Below are positions 1-10,196 of a DNA stretch of 35,000 bases, in pieces. Position 1 is the first letter of the stretch, and the number at the start of each line of letters is the position of its first letter. The stretch comes from Neocallimastix lanati (nom. inval.) (taxonomy: Eukaryota > Neocallimastigomycota > Neocallimastigomycetes > Neocallimastigales > Neocallimastigaceae). The translations under genes and the position numbers were made by a program. The notes under the pieces are model-generated. The model searched no databases. It saw only the letters and a list, made by a program, of their open reading frames with translations, and was not told the DNA's origin. The stretch is from NCBI GenBank assembly GCA_016946835.1, contig JACVTC010000031.1, positions 800,001 through 835,000 of the forward strand, written 5' to 3'.

Positions 1-3000
1 CTTATTGAAGATAATGGTAGGGGCAGGAAGAATACGAGCATCTACAATCTCCATTTGATTGGAGGTATGAATATTCAAGGAATTAAAGTATTCATTATTA
101 TCAGGTAGAAGACGTTTACGACCAGAATTAATTTTGCACTCACGAAGGTTTGGTAATTGACAGGTAAACTTGATCATTTCGGTGGTTTGTTTTTCATTCA
201 ATTTTTTCAAATACTTTTGACCATCCGGGACCTCACAAAGTTCAATGGGGATATAGATAGGTTGACTAACCTTACCCACATCAATACACGGAATATGAGG
301 ATACTTCAAGGTGATCCCGTAGGTTTCCTTAAAGTATTCGGTGACGCTCTGCTCGTTCTTCGTTTGAATATTGGTGATCATTTGTTGATTTGCTGGAAGA
401 TTAGAGAAACGAAGAATCTTGTAGGTTCGACGAGAGTTATCACGATAGTTGATCTTGATCTTGATACCCTTCAAAAAGCTTTCAATATGTTGACGTTCCG
501 TATCATTCAATAAGATTTTAAGATCATCCTTACCAAAGAAGTTTTGAATAACATCCTTCAAAGATCCCGGTTTGTAGAAGGCCGTCGCTGAAATATCAAT
601 GTTTATCAAAAGACGATCACGCGAGGCCTTCAAACTTTGATGATGACCACGCCAAAGTTGTACCCCATTACTAATTTCTTCAATATCGTCGTTCGTAAAG
701 AAGGAACGACCCACAATACTAAATTGATTATCTAAAAAGGATGGGAAGTGTCGGAAGATGGTATCGATGACTTGTAAGGCCTCCGTTGGAACCTCCAAAT
801 TCTTGCCTTCCAAGAATTGATGAAGACCGGTCATACTAATCTCTTGAACCTTACGAAGCGTAATTTCAAAAACACGTTCAGAGCTGACATTACCATCACG
901 AACTAAATTAATGGTATAGACCGCCTTATCATTAGGGAAGGGTAACAATGTTGCACTGAAGATGTAATGACGACCATCAAAGACCGGGTAGAGTGGCTTA
1001 TGATTTTCCTTCTTAAAGATCTCCCACCAACGTTGATACAAGAGTCTCAATAACTCCGGTGAAATATTGGTATCCTTTCGTGGGGATTTCTGAATAATGA
1101 TAAATTCATACTGATGAACATTGTCAATTGGAAGATTTTGAATAGCATAGAAATTCGACTTCAATTTGATCTTACGACCGGCTTGACCAAATCCTGGACG
1201 TGTGGTGAACGGTATGATGTTATTGGATGACTTTTTCTTTTTCAGGACCAATTCTGTACTACTAGAAAGGGATGAATTCGTGATGGCATTAGTCGTATTG
1301 GCTAAACCACAGGTACTACCACTCACACCAGCCATACCTCCAAGACCATTCATGTTGTAGTTCACTAAGGTGTTAATACTACTGTTACTATTACTGGGAT
1401 TAAAGCCGCCGCTGCCACCGCCGCCAAAGCTCATACGTTTTTCATTGATTGGTCCTGAAAGATTTGGAGAGGGTTTCAAAGAGGAAGAATTACTGCTGCC
1501 ACTCAAAAACTTTTCACGACTCAACTTTAAAGCGCTCATCTCTTTGGTGAGATTATTCATTCCTGGAATAAATTCTTTACTGTTTAACGAGGCAATCAAT
1601 TCTTCCTTACTTGACTTGCTCATTAAACTACTACTTGAGAAATTTCTAGAACCTTGATGTGTTAAAGTGGAAGGTGTAACCATACCACCAGTGCCATTCA
1701 TATTACCATTACCATTACCATTACCATTCATATTACTATTACCATGACTATTACCACTAATATTGCTATTAATATTTCCATTCATATTTCCGTTCATATT
1801 TCCGTTCATATTACCATTCATATTACTGTTCATATTTCCGTTCATATTTCCGTTCATATTACCATTCATATTACCATTCATATTACCATTCATATTACCA
1901 TTCATATTACTGTTCATATTTCCGTTCATATTACCATTCATATTACCGTTCATATTACCATTCATACTACTATTAGCATTACCATGACTGTTATTACCAA
2001 CATTACCATGATCGCCTTCAGCCATCTCATGACCCTCTTCAGTCAACAAGAGTGGGTTCTCACTCGAAAATTCTTGATTCTTTCCAGAATGAGGACCTGG
2101 GGGACCAATGTTAGGAATTGTTGTATGAATGGACATTGATGAAGGTCCCGAAATACCAAGACCATTATTCATACGACCCTTACCAACGGCGGTATTGGAT
2201 TGACCGAGTAAGCCACCACTATTTCCACCATTAAGCATATTATAGCCAGCACCCGTGGATAAATTCATGGCTCCACCGAAATTAGAAATTAGACCGAGAT
2301 TATTGGGTTGACCATTCTTTAAATTGGAACGACCATTATTGCCATAATAAAATTCACCGCCATTACCATTGCCATTGGTATTACCATTACCACTACCATT
2401 GCCATTGCCATTGCCATTACCGTTAACATTGACATTGACGTTAATGTTACCGTTACCTTCACCGCCATTACCACCAACATTACCACCAACATTACCATTG
2501 AATTTGGTGACACCATGAGATTGATCATAAAAACCATTATAGGAATAGCCACTATTCCAATCCCAATTTCCTAATCCATTTGGACCACTACCCATAGTGA
2601 AGGGATTTAGATTACTACCATTGCCAAAACCATTATTATTCATCATTAATTTCATATTAGGATTCATTGCCACACCAGTACCAGTACCAGTACCATTATT
2701 ATTATTATTATTGTTATTGCTATTATTATTATTATTATTGAAATTAGTATTGCCATTATTATTAGTCATAGAAGGAAGACCTCCCATACGATTTGCTCCC
2801 TCTAAGCCAGTAGACCAATTAACATTGGCAGTAAAGGCAGAGTTAGATCCCATCAAAGGATTATTATTCATCATACCATTACCACCACCATTAGGAGGTA
2901 TTCTAGGCATAGTCATCATCCCTCCACCTCCATTGTAGCCATTACCACTTCCATTTATACCATTCATACCATTCATACCATTCATACCGTTCATACCGTT

Positions 3001-5505
3001 CATACTGTTCATACTAGTCATACCATTGACACTATTCATACCGTTCATACCGTTCATACCATTGACACCATTCATACCGTTCATACCGTTAATACCATTT
3101 ATACCGTTCATACCATTCATATCGTTCATACCATTCATACCATTCATACTATTCATATCGTTCATACCATTTAAACTATTCATACCCATAAGATTTGGAT
3201 TCGCACTACTACCCATATTATTTCTTAAACCATTAGTATTGTTATTACCTGTAGTGTTAACTTGATCATGATGATTACCTCCATTATTACCACCATTCAT
3301 ACCCATAACATAATTATTAAATGGAGTGCATGGAGGAATAGGAGGACCACCCATACCACCACCATTAGATTGATTTGGTAAACCGGAATGCGCCTGAGGA
3401 CCACCCATACCATTAGCCATCGTTAAACCGCCATAATTAGAATGACCTTCAATAAAGGAAGTGGAATTGGCATTATTGGCTGATTGACTATTCAAGGAAG
3501 AAGGAGGCTCAATAGAAGAAGTTGAGATAGAAGAATTATTGGCATTAGTATTAACCTCACCTGGAGTAGATGTCGTTGTTGTAGATTCTGCAGTAGATGT
3601 TGTAGTAGTTGCTGGAGTAGTAATAGTAGTATTAGTACTAGTACTAGTACTTGTATTAGTATTAGTATTAGTATTTGTATTAGTAGTATTAGTATTAATA
3701 TTAGTACTAGTAGAATTAGTAGTAGTATTAGAGGTAGTAGCTGCTGCGGTTGAGGGTGAGGTTGTCGTTGTAGTGGTGGAAGAGATTTCCTTGGTGGCAT
3801 CAACAGATGCTACACCGGTAGAAACGTTCTCTTGCTCCACGTCCTGAGTTCCTGAAGCTGCTTGAGAATTTTCTTCACTTGACGTTTTGTTTGTTGCATC
3901 TCCAATGGTAGCATCCTGAGGGGCAGGAGTGGATTTGGAGGTTAACGTTGTTCCCTTTTTAGTATTAACAGTAGGATCACTAGATTCCATACGGTTTTGA
4001 GCACGCATTGAGGTAAAGACGGCAGCGTTTGGATTTAATGGACTATTCAAGGAATTGATAAAAGTATTTCCAGTAGAATTTGTATTGGGATTATTGGAGA
4101 GAATCGTGAAACCATTAAAAGCATGACCATTATAGGTAGCGTTGGTATTCGTATTTATAGGATTCGTATTAATTGGAGAAGTATTAGAATTCATGATCGT
4201 ATTGTTTCCCACAACACCTGTCGCTGTATTATTATTCATATTCATATAGTTGGAATTGTAAGGATTGGGTGTGGAAACTACCGAAGAGTTGGTAGAATTA
4301 TTAAGAGATGGATTAGCATTTGTATTATACGCAGAAGTACTGGCATTGGAATGAAAGCCAGCACCAGCGCCAACATTACCATTACCATTATCATTACCAT
4401 TATCATTACAATTACCGTTACCATTACCATTACCATTATTGTTAAAGTAAAGATTAGTATTGAAGGGACTATAACCGTTATTTGAATTATAATTCACCGT
4501 TGGTATCGAAGTATTAAATGTATTTAACGTATTACAAGACATATTACCCCCTGAATTTCCTGGAACAAATCCTCCATTGGAAGAATTCATAACATTCGAT
4601 AGAACATAACCCATACCTTGACCACCATTACTACCATGACCATTAGACATCTCCATAAGGTAAGATGAAGAAGGATTAGAATAGTAGAAAGGCTGTGGCT
4701 GTTGTTGTGCTTGGGCTTGAGGTTGTGGTTGTGGTTGTGGTTGTAAACCTTGTGATGGTGCTGAACCTCCAGAAGCTCCAGAATGTATTGGTTGAGTTTG
4801 AGATTGTGAAGAAGAAGTAGAAGAAGAAGAAGTAGAAGATATATTTTGCGATTGAGATGGAGGCTGTGACTGAGATTGAGATTGTGATTGTAATTGAGAT
4901 TGTGATTGTGATTGTGATTGTGATGGCACCTGTGGAGGTACAAAATAAGGTTGATTTTGTTGAGGTAAACCTTGTGGACCCTGTGAACCTTGTGAACCTT
5001 GTATGTATTGTGGACCTCGTGGACCTTGTTGTGACGATGGAAGTTGCTGTGGTGGTGGTGGTGGTGATGGATAGATAGAATAGTTACCCATACCATAAGA
5101 ATAGTAGCCACTGGAGTTATTCATCATTGAAACCGGATAGGAATACATATTATATAAACCATTACCACCACCACTACTACTGTCACTTCCCATTCCTTGA
5201 TTTGGACGACTAACTGTACCATTCATAGTAGTTAGGGGAGAAGGATTTGTATGAGCGATAGTAGAATTAGGATTTCCCATATTATTCATAGTAGCATTAC
5301 CCATACCTATAGTATTAGAATTAGAAGCACCAGCGCCATTTTGATTCATCATCATTGTCATATTATTTGACATTGGACCTGAACGTTGAGCATTCATATT
5401 ATTATGTTGCATTTGTTGATTCATGGGTACTACAGGTATCATAGAAATGGGTTGTAAATTATTTCTATCCTGAATATTTTGTTGATTATTAGAGAAACCT
5501 AGCAT
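1..5505 (-). CDS. Argonaute protein with giant low-complexity N-terminal extension (partial; C-terminus beyond left edge)
   Basis: Argonautes bind small guide RNAs and direct silencing of matching transcripts. The minus-strand frame runs without a stop from ATG at 5505-5503 to the left edge (1,835 codons). Residues 1 to about 1430 are low complexity. The Argonaute N domain begins near residue 1430 with the signature RPGFGQAGRKIKLKSNFYAI. GRSFF at about 1599 marks linker 1. PAZ spans about 1648-1780, with YFKETYGITLKYPHIPC (1724 on) and IYIPIELCEVPDGQK, close to the equivalent stretch of animal AGO proteins. RILPAP at 1824-1829 is the conserved linker-2 motif just before MID. MID and PIWI, with any catalytic tetrad, lie outside, so slicer activity cannot be judged. 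The start is well fixed: an in-frame TGA at 5523-5521 sits six codons upstream of the ATG. No intron is apparent. Typical Argonautes total about 850-1,000 residues. Family assignment is firm; the organism and target pathway are inferred. Confidence 0.95.
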   Translation of the reverse strand, partial: MLGFSNNQQNIQDRNNLQPISMIPVVPMNQQMQHNNMNAQRSGPMSNNMTMMMNQNGAGASNSNTIGMGNATMNNMGNPNSTIAHTNPSPLTTMNGTVSRPNQGMGSDSSSGGGNGLYNMYSYPVSMMNNSSGYYSYGMGNYSIYPSPPPPPQQLPSSQQGPRGPQYIQGSQGSQGPQGLPQQNQPYFVPPQVPSQSQSQSQSQLQSQSQSQSQPPSQSQNISSTSSSSTSSSQSQTQPIHSGASGGSAPSQGLQPQPQPQPQAQAQQQPQPFYYSNPSSSYLMEMSNGHGSNGGQGMGYVLSNVMNSSNGGFVPGNSGGNMSCNTLNTFNTSIPTVNYNSNNGYSPFNTNLYFNNNGNGNGNGNCNDNGNDNGNGNVGAGAGFHSNASTSAYNTNANPSLNNSTNSSVVSTPNPYNSNYMNMNNNTATGVVGNNTIMNSNTSPINTNPINTNTNATYNGHAFNGFTILSNNPNTNSTGNTFINSLNSPLNPNAAVFTSMRAQNRMESSDPTVNTKKGTTLTSKSTPAPQDATIGDATNKTSSEENSQAASGTQDVEQENVSTGVASVDATKEISSTTTTTTSPSTAAATTSNTTTNSTSTNINTNTTNTNTNTNTNTSTSTSTNTTITTPATTTTSTAESTTTTSTPGEVNTNANNSSISTSSIEPPSSLNSQSANNANSTSFIEGHSNYGGLTMANGMGGPQAHSGLPNQSNGGGMGGPPIPPCTPFNNYVMGMNGGNNGGNHHDQVNTTGNNNTNGLRNNMGSSANPNLMGMNSLNGMNDMNSMNGMNGMNDMNGMNGINGINGMNGMNGVNGMNGMNGMNSVNGMTSMNSMNGMNGMNGMNGMNGINGSGNGYNGGGGMMTMPRIPPNGGGNGMMNNNPLMGSNSAFTANVNWSTGLEGANRMGGLPSMTNNNGNTNFNNNNNNSNNNNNNNNGTGTGTGVAMNPNMKLMMNNNGFGNGSNLNPFTMGSGPNGLGNWDWNSGYSYNGFYDQSHGVTKFNGNVGGNVGGNGGEGNGNINVNVNVNGNGNGNGNGSGNGNTNGNGNGGEFYYGNNGRSNLKNGQPNNLGLISNFGGAMNLSTGAGYNMLNGGNSGGLLGQSNTAVGKGRMNNGLGISGPSSMSIHTTIPNIGPPGPHSGKNQEFSSENPLLLTEEGHEMAEGDHGNVGNNSHGNANSSMNGNMNGNMNGNMNGNMNSNMNGNMNGNMNGNMNGNMNGNMNGNMNSNMNGNMNGNMNGNMNGNINSNISGNSHGNSNMNGNGNGNGNMNGTGGMVTPSTLTHQGSRNFSSSSLMSKSSKEELIASLNSKEFIPGMNNLTKEMSALKLSREKFLSGSSNSSSLKPSPNLSGPINEKRMSFGGGGSGGFNPSNSNSSINTLVNYNMNGLGGMAGVSGSTCGLANTTNAITNSSLSSSTELVLKKKKSSNNIIPFTTRPGFGQAGRKIKLKSNFYAIQNLPIDNVHQYEFIIIQKSPRKDTNISPELLRLLYQRWWEIFKKENHKPLYPVFDGRHYIFSATLLPFPNDKAVYTINLVRDGNVSSERVFEITLRKVQEISMTGLHQFLEGKNLEVPTEALQVIDTIFRHFPSFLDNQFSIVGRSFFTNDDIEEISNGVQLWRGHHQSLKASRDRLLINIDISATAFYKPGSLKDVIQNFFGKDDLKILLNDTERQHIESFLKGIKIKINYRDNSRRTYKILRFSNLPANQQMITNIQTKNEQSVTEYFKETYGITLKYPHIPCIDVGKVSQPIYIPIELCEVPDGQKYLKKLNEKQTTEMIKFTCQLPNLRECKINSGRKRLLPDNNEYFNSLNIHTSNQMEIVDARILPAPTIIFNK
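1774..1971 (-). repeat. Coding minisatellite: 12-bp unit encoding Asn-Met-Asn-Gly
   Basis: About sixteen tandem 12-bp units encode Met-Asn-Gly-Asn with occasional Ser for Gly. Unit length is a multiple of three, so copy-number changes keep the frame. Units differ at silent third positions (GGT/GGA, AAT/AAC), so the array is not a fresh homogenised expansion. Confidence 0.9.
2336..2512 (-). repeat. Coding repeat: Gly-Asn dipeptides and Val-Gly-Gly-Asn units
   Basis: Alternating Gly and Asn codons are interrupted by Ile-Asn-Val-Asn and two Val-Gly-Gly-Asn units, all within the Argonaute N-terminal extension. Synonymous codons are mixed (GGT/GGC, AAT/AAC). Confidence 0.85.
2692..2752 (-). repeat. 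Asn homopolymer with Gly-Thr tail (AAT trinucleotide run)
   Basis: A run of AAT/AAC codons broken by a single Ser is followed on the protein by three Gly-Thr pairs. It is probably polymorphic in length because much of it is pure (AAT)n. Confidence 0.85.
2953..3189 (-). repeat. Coding minisatellite: 9-bp unit encoding Met-Asn-Gly
   Basis: About 26 tandem 9-bp units encode Met-Asn-Gly, with Ile, Val or Leu replacing Met and Ser or Asp replacing Gly in some copies. The result is a stretch of about 80 residues in which roughly every third residue is hydrophobic, usually Met. Confidence 0.9.
3630..3730 (-). repeat. Coding repeat: Asn-Thr / Ser-Thr dipeptides
   Basis: A 6-bp-period array of AAT ACT and AGT ACT codons in the Argonaute extension, next to further Thr/Ser-rich sequence. 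Long open frames on the opposite strand here are only shadows of this repeat. Confidence 0.8.
4690..4925 (-). repeat. Coding repeat: Gln-Pro, Gln-Ala, Ser and Gln-Ser tracts
   Basis: In protein order: a Gln-Ser dipeptide array, a Ser/Thr run, then Gln-Pro and Gln-Ala dipeptides ending in a short Gln run. Codons are mainly CAA with TCA/TCT and CCA. It is the only Gln-dominated part of the otherwise Asn-dominated extension. Confidence 0.85.
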
Positions 5506-5644
5506 TTTTTTTTTTTTTTTTCAATTTAAATAAGAACAAAATGAGGTAACTTTTTTTTTTTTTTTTTTTTTGATATTATATTATATTTGATAAAACTATT
5601 AAATATTATATTTTTCTATAATAAAAAAAAAAAAAAAAAAAAAA
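5506..5644 (-). promoter_or_regulatory. A-rich leader and dA:dT tracts upstream of the Argonaute start
   Basis: Read on the minus strand, sixteen A residues (5521-5506) directly precede the ATG. A 21-nt A run (5571-5551) and a 22-nt T run (5644-5623) lie farther upstream. Long dA:dT tracts exclude nucleosomes and are common in AT-rich fungal and protist promoters. No specific factor site or unambiguous TATA element can be picked out. The transcription start is unknown. Confidence 0.4.
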
Positions 5645-8600
5645 GATATTTTTTTTAACTATAGGTATTTAATATAATATAAAGTATATGTGGAAAAAAA
5701 AAGTGTGGGAAATGAAATTTAATCATCAAAATGGTAGTATTATTAAAATTATATATAATAATATATATTAACAAAAAAAAAATATTAGTAATTTTTATAT
5801 TTACAATAGATTACTATTAATTTTAATTAATAAAATAAAAAGTGAATTTGATTATATATATATATATATAAATTTGAATATTAATTATAATTGAATAATA
5901 TTAATTGTAAAATTAAAATATTTCTTTTCAGGTCGAATTTATTGAATTGAAACTTTTTTTTTTTTTTTATTTTTAATTCATTAATAATAATAATAGTATG
6001 TATATTAACACTACTGATTTAGTGTAACTATTGCTTTTTTTTTCAAAGTTGCTTAACAAAAAAAAAATACTATACACATTATACATAAATAGAAAATAAA
6101 ATTAATGTAACACTTTTTTTTTTTTTTTAAAAAATATTTATGATTTAATAATTATTAAATACTGTTACGTATTATACATCCTATTCATTATGTTTATAAT
6201 AAATAATCCAGTTCATTAAAATTTATTTGTGTATTGAAAATTAAATTATACATTATTGATATATTTGATTTGAATTTATTATTTTTTTTTTTATCTTCTT
6301 TAACTATCTTTAAAATTTTATTGAAATATATATGTATACAAAAAAAAGTTTGAAAATTTAATAGTATTTATATATTGCTTAATAAAAGTTTATTTTATTC
6401 AAAAAAAAAAAAAAAAGAAAGAAAAAAGCATAAAATAAAATAAAAATTGTCTATATAATAATTATCCTTTATTAAATATATATTTTAAATATTTTATATT
6501 TTAATGAATTGATTTTAATAATTCTTTTTTTTTTTTTTTTTTTCGATACATATAGAGGTGTTTTTTATTACAATAACAACAAATATAATTAATATTAATA
6601 TTAATATTAATATTAATAATAAACTAAATATAAAATAAATAGTGTACCGTATAGTATTCTTGATAGCTTTTTCTTTTTTATTGCTTTTAAAAGGTTTTAT
6701 ACTAATTTGTATTATAATTATTTAAAAAAAAAAATATAATAAATAATAATAAAAAATTACTTTTTCTTTTTTTTTCTGTTCAATTGTTTTTTTTTTACTG
6801 TATTATGTGCTGAATATTATTTATTTTTTTTTTTTATTTATTTTATTAATTAATAATAAAATATGAAAAAAATAACAAGATAATAATAATAATATTTATG
6901 CAATTAAAGATAATATTTTTTTATTATAATATATGATTTTCTTTTTACTATTATACAAGAAGAAAAAAAAAAAAAAAAAAAAAAAAAAGATATAAAGAAA
7001 ATAAAATAAAACAGAATAAAAAATGTTTATATGTATAACTCCTAAAAAACTATAAATTTTTTTAGATAATTCTTTGTAATAGATATATTATATTCGTCTT
7101 TTTTCTTTTTTTCTTTTTTTTTTTATCATTTAATAATTATTTATCCTTTAAAATAATAAAAGATTTTAAATAATTCCTTTTTTTTTTTTATTTTTTTTTT
7201 CTTCTTTAATAATTGCTTGCTCTTCTCTAATTTATTTTTTTTTCTTTATTATATATATAAGTTTTTTATTTATTATCTAAAATAGTAAAAAAAATTATAA
7301 TAATAATAAATTTTATGAAGAATTTTAAAAATTTAAAAAAAAAAAAAAAAAAATTAAAAAAGAAAAAAAAAAAAAGAATTAAAATATAAAAAAAAAAAAA
7401 AAAAAAGAAAAGAAAAAGGTTGATTCAAATTAAATTAAGGTTTTTTTTTTTCTTTTTTCTTTTTCTTTTTTTTTTTTTCGTTAAAATATATTCATATTAC
7501 TAATATAAAATGAAAATAAAAAAATAAATATATTAAAAGTGAACTTTTTATTTAAAAAAAAAAAAAAAAAGAACGAAATAAAATAATAAATTTATATATA
7601 TTATATATATAAATTAAAAGTTTAAATAAAAAAAAAAAGATTTAAAATTAATCTAATAAATAATTAAATAAATAAAAACTTAATTTAAAATAAAATAAAT
7701 CATTGAATACTATATATGGTAGAATAATTTAAATTTATTTTGAAATTATAATAAAAAATATATATATATTTATATATCAATGATATATAATAGAATTTAT
7801 CTATATTATAATTTTCTTTTATATATATATATATATTTATATAAAATTTAAAACTAAATGTAAATGAATAAAATAATTAATAATTAAATAAATTATAAAT
7901 TAAGTCACTCCTCTCTAAAAACTTTTTTTCAACTATTATTTTTAATATATATCTTATTATTTATATATTTCTTAATTTATATTATAGGTATATTAGAGTT
8001 AAAAACTTCTATTTCCTATTAAAATAGATATATATACTTTGGATTAATTATTATAAAATTAAAAAATATATATATATTAGAATAATATATATAAGAGAAA
8101 TAATTCATCCATATTATTCATTTAGATACAAATAACATAAATATAAAATCATTTATTATATTTTATGGAGAAATATAGGGATAAAGTCTATTTTGAATAT
8201 TATCTTTTTTCCATATTTTGTAGATAATCATATATAATAGCTATAAAAAGATATTAAAAAAAAAAAAAAGCATGAAAAAAATTTTTTTACAGTTACAACT
8301 ATAGCAATAATAAAAAAAAAAATAAAAAAAAATAATATTAATATCTATATCATATATTATTTATTTAATTATATAATATTCATTCATTTACAATTTATTT
8401 TTATATTATTTGTTTATTCATTTATATATTTATTTAACTATATAAAAAAATTTTTCACTGTCACTTTTTATTAATTAGTTTTATAATTAAAATTCATGAA
8501 TGTTATTATATGAATTCCTAATATATTATATATAAATAGTATTTATTAAATAAAATAAAAATTAAATATATTAAATATATTCTATGGTTAATATAATGAT

Positions 8601-10065
8601 ACTATATTAAATAATATAATTATATAATATAATAATTTATATTTAAGTATATTAACTATAATTTATTTTTATTCTTTTAATTATTGAATTGGTCATTTAT
8701 ATATTTAAATTTATTTTTGCTTTTATTTATATATTTATATATATTTATTTATATATTCACTTATATATTTAAGTATAATGTTTTTTATTTATAGAGAACA
8801 TATTTAATTATTTTATATTTATATTTTTATATTATATTATATATTATCATTGTTTTATTATATATTTGTTTTATTATATTTATTTTATTAGATATTGATA
8901 TTTATTATATAATTATATTTATTATTTATTTACATTTATATTCATACATTTATATTAATATATTATTTATGGATGATGTAACTTTTTTTTTTTTTAAAAC
9001 TTAAATATTTTTTATACTATGGATATTTTTTTTTTATTTTATATTGTATTTTATATATTCTATATAATTTTGCTTAATGTAATAAATTATTTATATATAT
9101 TAAGCTTGGTAAATAACAATATTTAATAAATTAAATTAAAATTTTCATTTAAAAGTATATTTTTTTTGTTTATATCAAGTAAATCAAATCATAACCTTAT
9201 AAAATGAAATATTTTATAATATGAATAATATATTTTACAATATAAACAATAGCATAAATTAATATATTAATATAGTTTTGTTTTTTTTTTAAAAAATAAA
9301 ATAAAATGATCTTTTTAAATTATCATATTTCCTTTTTAAAAAATTAAATGATTTTTTATATTATCATTACATTTCAAAATATATTATAACACATAACAAT
9401 ATATATAATATATTATTAACAATTGAAATATTAATAAGATTATTTATTATTAAATATTTTTTAATTTAATTCAAATAATATAAATAAATTATATTCAAAT
9501 ATATTATACAATTAAAATGTTTAATGGATATGTCAATTGGATATTGTAACCTTTAATTAATAATAAAATAGTTAATAATATAAAAAAAATGTTTAAATTA
9601 ACAATTTAATATATTACACTTTAGTATAGTATTGTACAAAATATAATAAACATTTAATTATTCTTTAGGTATTATCAAAAATTAATTAAAAAAAAAGTTT
9701 TATTAAAAAAAATAGGGTATTGAATTTATTCCATATAAATTAAATTTTATATAAATAATATATAGATTATAAATTATAAATTTATTCATCTGAATCTATT
9801 AATTTTTTTATTTCTAATAGAGTATAATAAAATATATTATCTGATTAATAAGAATAAATCAATTAAATAGTATTAAATTTAAAGAATAAAATAAATAAAT
9901 AATAAATTATAAAAAATAAAAAATAAAAAAATTTTTTTTGATATAAATTGTTTTTTTTATTATAAATAGGATTACCATATTTAGTAATAATTAAAAAGAA
10001 ATGAAAATAAATTAAAAAAAAAAAAGTAAAAACTTTTATATTAAATTTTAAAATAAAAAAAAATT
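5645..10065. other. AT-rich intergenic desert
   Basis: Almost pure A/T with many A or T runs of 10-28 bases and short TA/TTA/AAT stretches. No frame shows coding-like amino-acid composition, and no tRNA or rRNA signature is visible. The poly(A) run at 6965-6988 is among the longer ones. Confidence 0.7.
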
Positions 10066-10196
10066 TATATAAAAATCCTATAATATATATATAATATATA
10101 AAATATTTATAAAAATCCTATAATATATAAAATATTTATAAAAATTATAGATTATATAAAATATTTATAAAAATTATAGATTATATAAAATATTAA
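10066..10196. repeat. Tandem repeat, 29-bp unit, about 4.5 copies
   Basis: The core AAAATATTTA recurs at 10100, 10129, 10158 and 10187, exactly 29 bp apart, with a partial copy to the left. Copies carry either AATCCTATAATA or AATTATAGATTA between cores, so there are two subtypes. Confidence 0.8.

Larger units (their letters stand above)
1237..5505 (-). other. Low-complexity, prion-like N-terminal extension of the Argonaute
   Basis: About 1,420 residues precede the Argonaute N domain and resemble no folded domain. In order they are: an Asn/Met/Ser-rich start; a Pro run and a Gly-Pro-Gln stretch (about 150-185); Gln-Ser dipeptides (about 195-216) and Gln-Pro/Gln-Ala dipeptides (about 253-272); Asn-Gly dipeptides (about 345-375); a more acidic Ser/Thr/Glu section (about 505-560); Thr/Ser/Asn repeats (about 570-625); Met-Asn-Gly triplets (about 772-852); an Asn homopolymer (about 918-936); Gly-Asn and Val-Gly-Gly-Asn repeats (about 998-1057); Asn-Met-Asn-Gly repeats (about 1179-1245); and a Ser-rich, Lys-containing linker ending in KKKK just before the N domain. 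The frame stays open through every repeat, which argues against assembly frameshifts. Such compositions are typical of condensate-forming regions; that role is inference. Confidence 0.85.

Noticed and set aside
1370-4485. Plus-strand open frames opposite the Argonaute extension (Ile/Val/Leu/Pro-rich)
   Set aside because: They are antisense shadows of in-frame repeats on the minus strand, which reads as one continuous Argonaute frame.
4587-5111. Minus-strand 174-codon His/Asn/Leu frame
   Set aside because: Out of frame with the Argonaute by one register and explained entirely by the QS/QP/GN repeats; no independent signal.
1-5505. Dictyostelid origin suggested by Asn-rich repeats
   Set aside because: Not excluded, but about 29 kb without a gene does not fit the compact intergenic regions usual there; a gut fungus is favoured.
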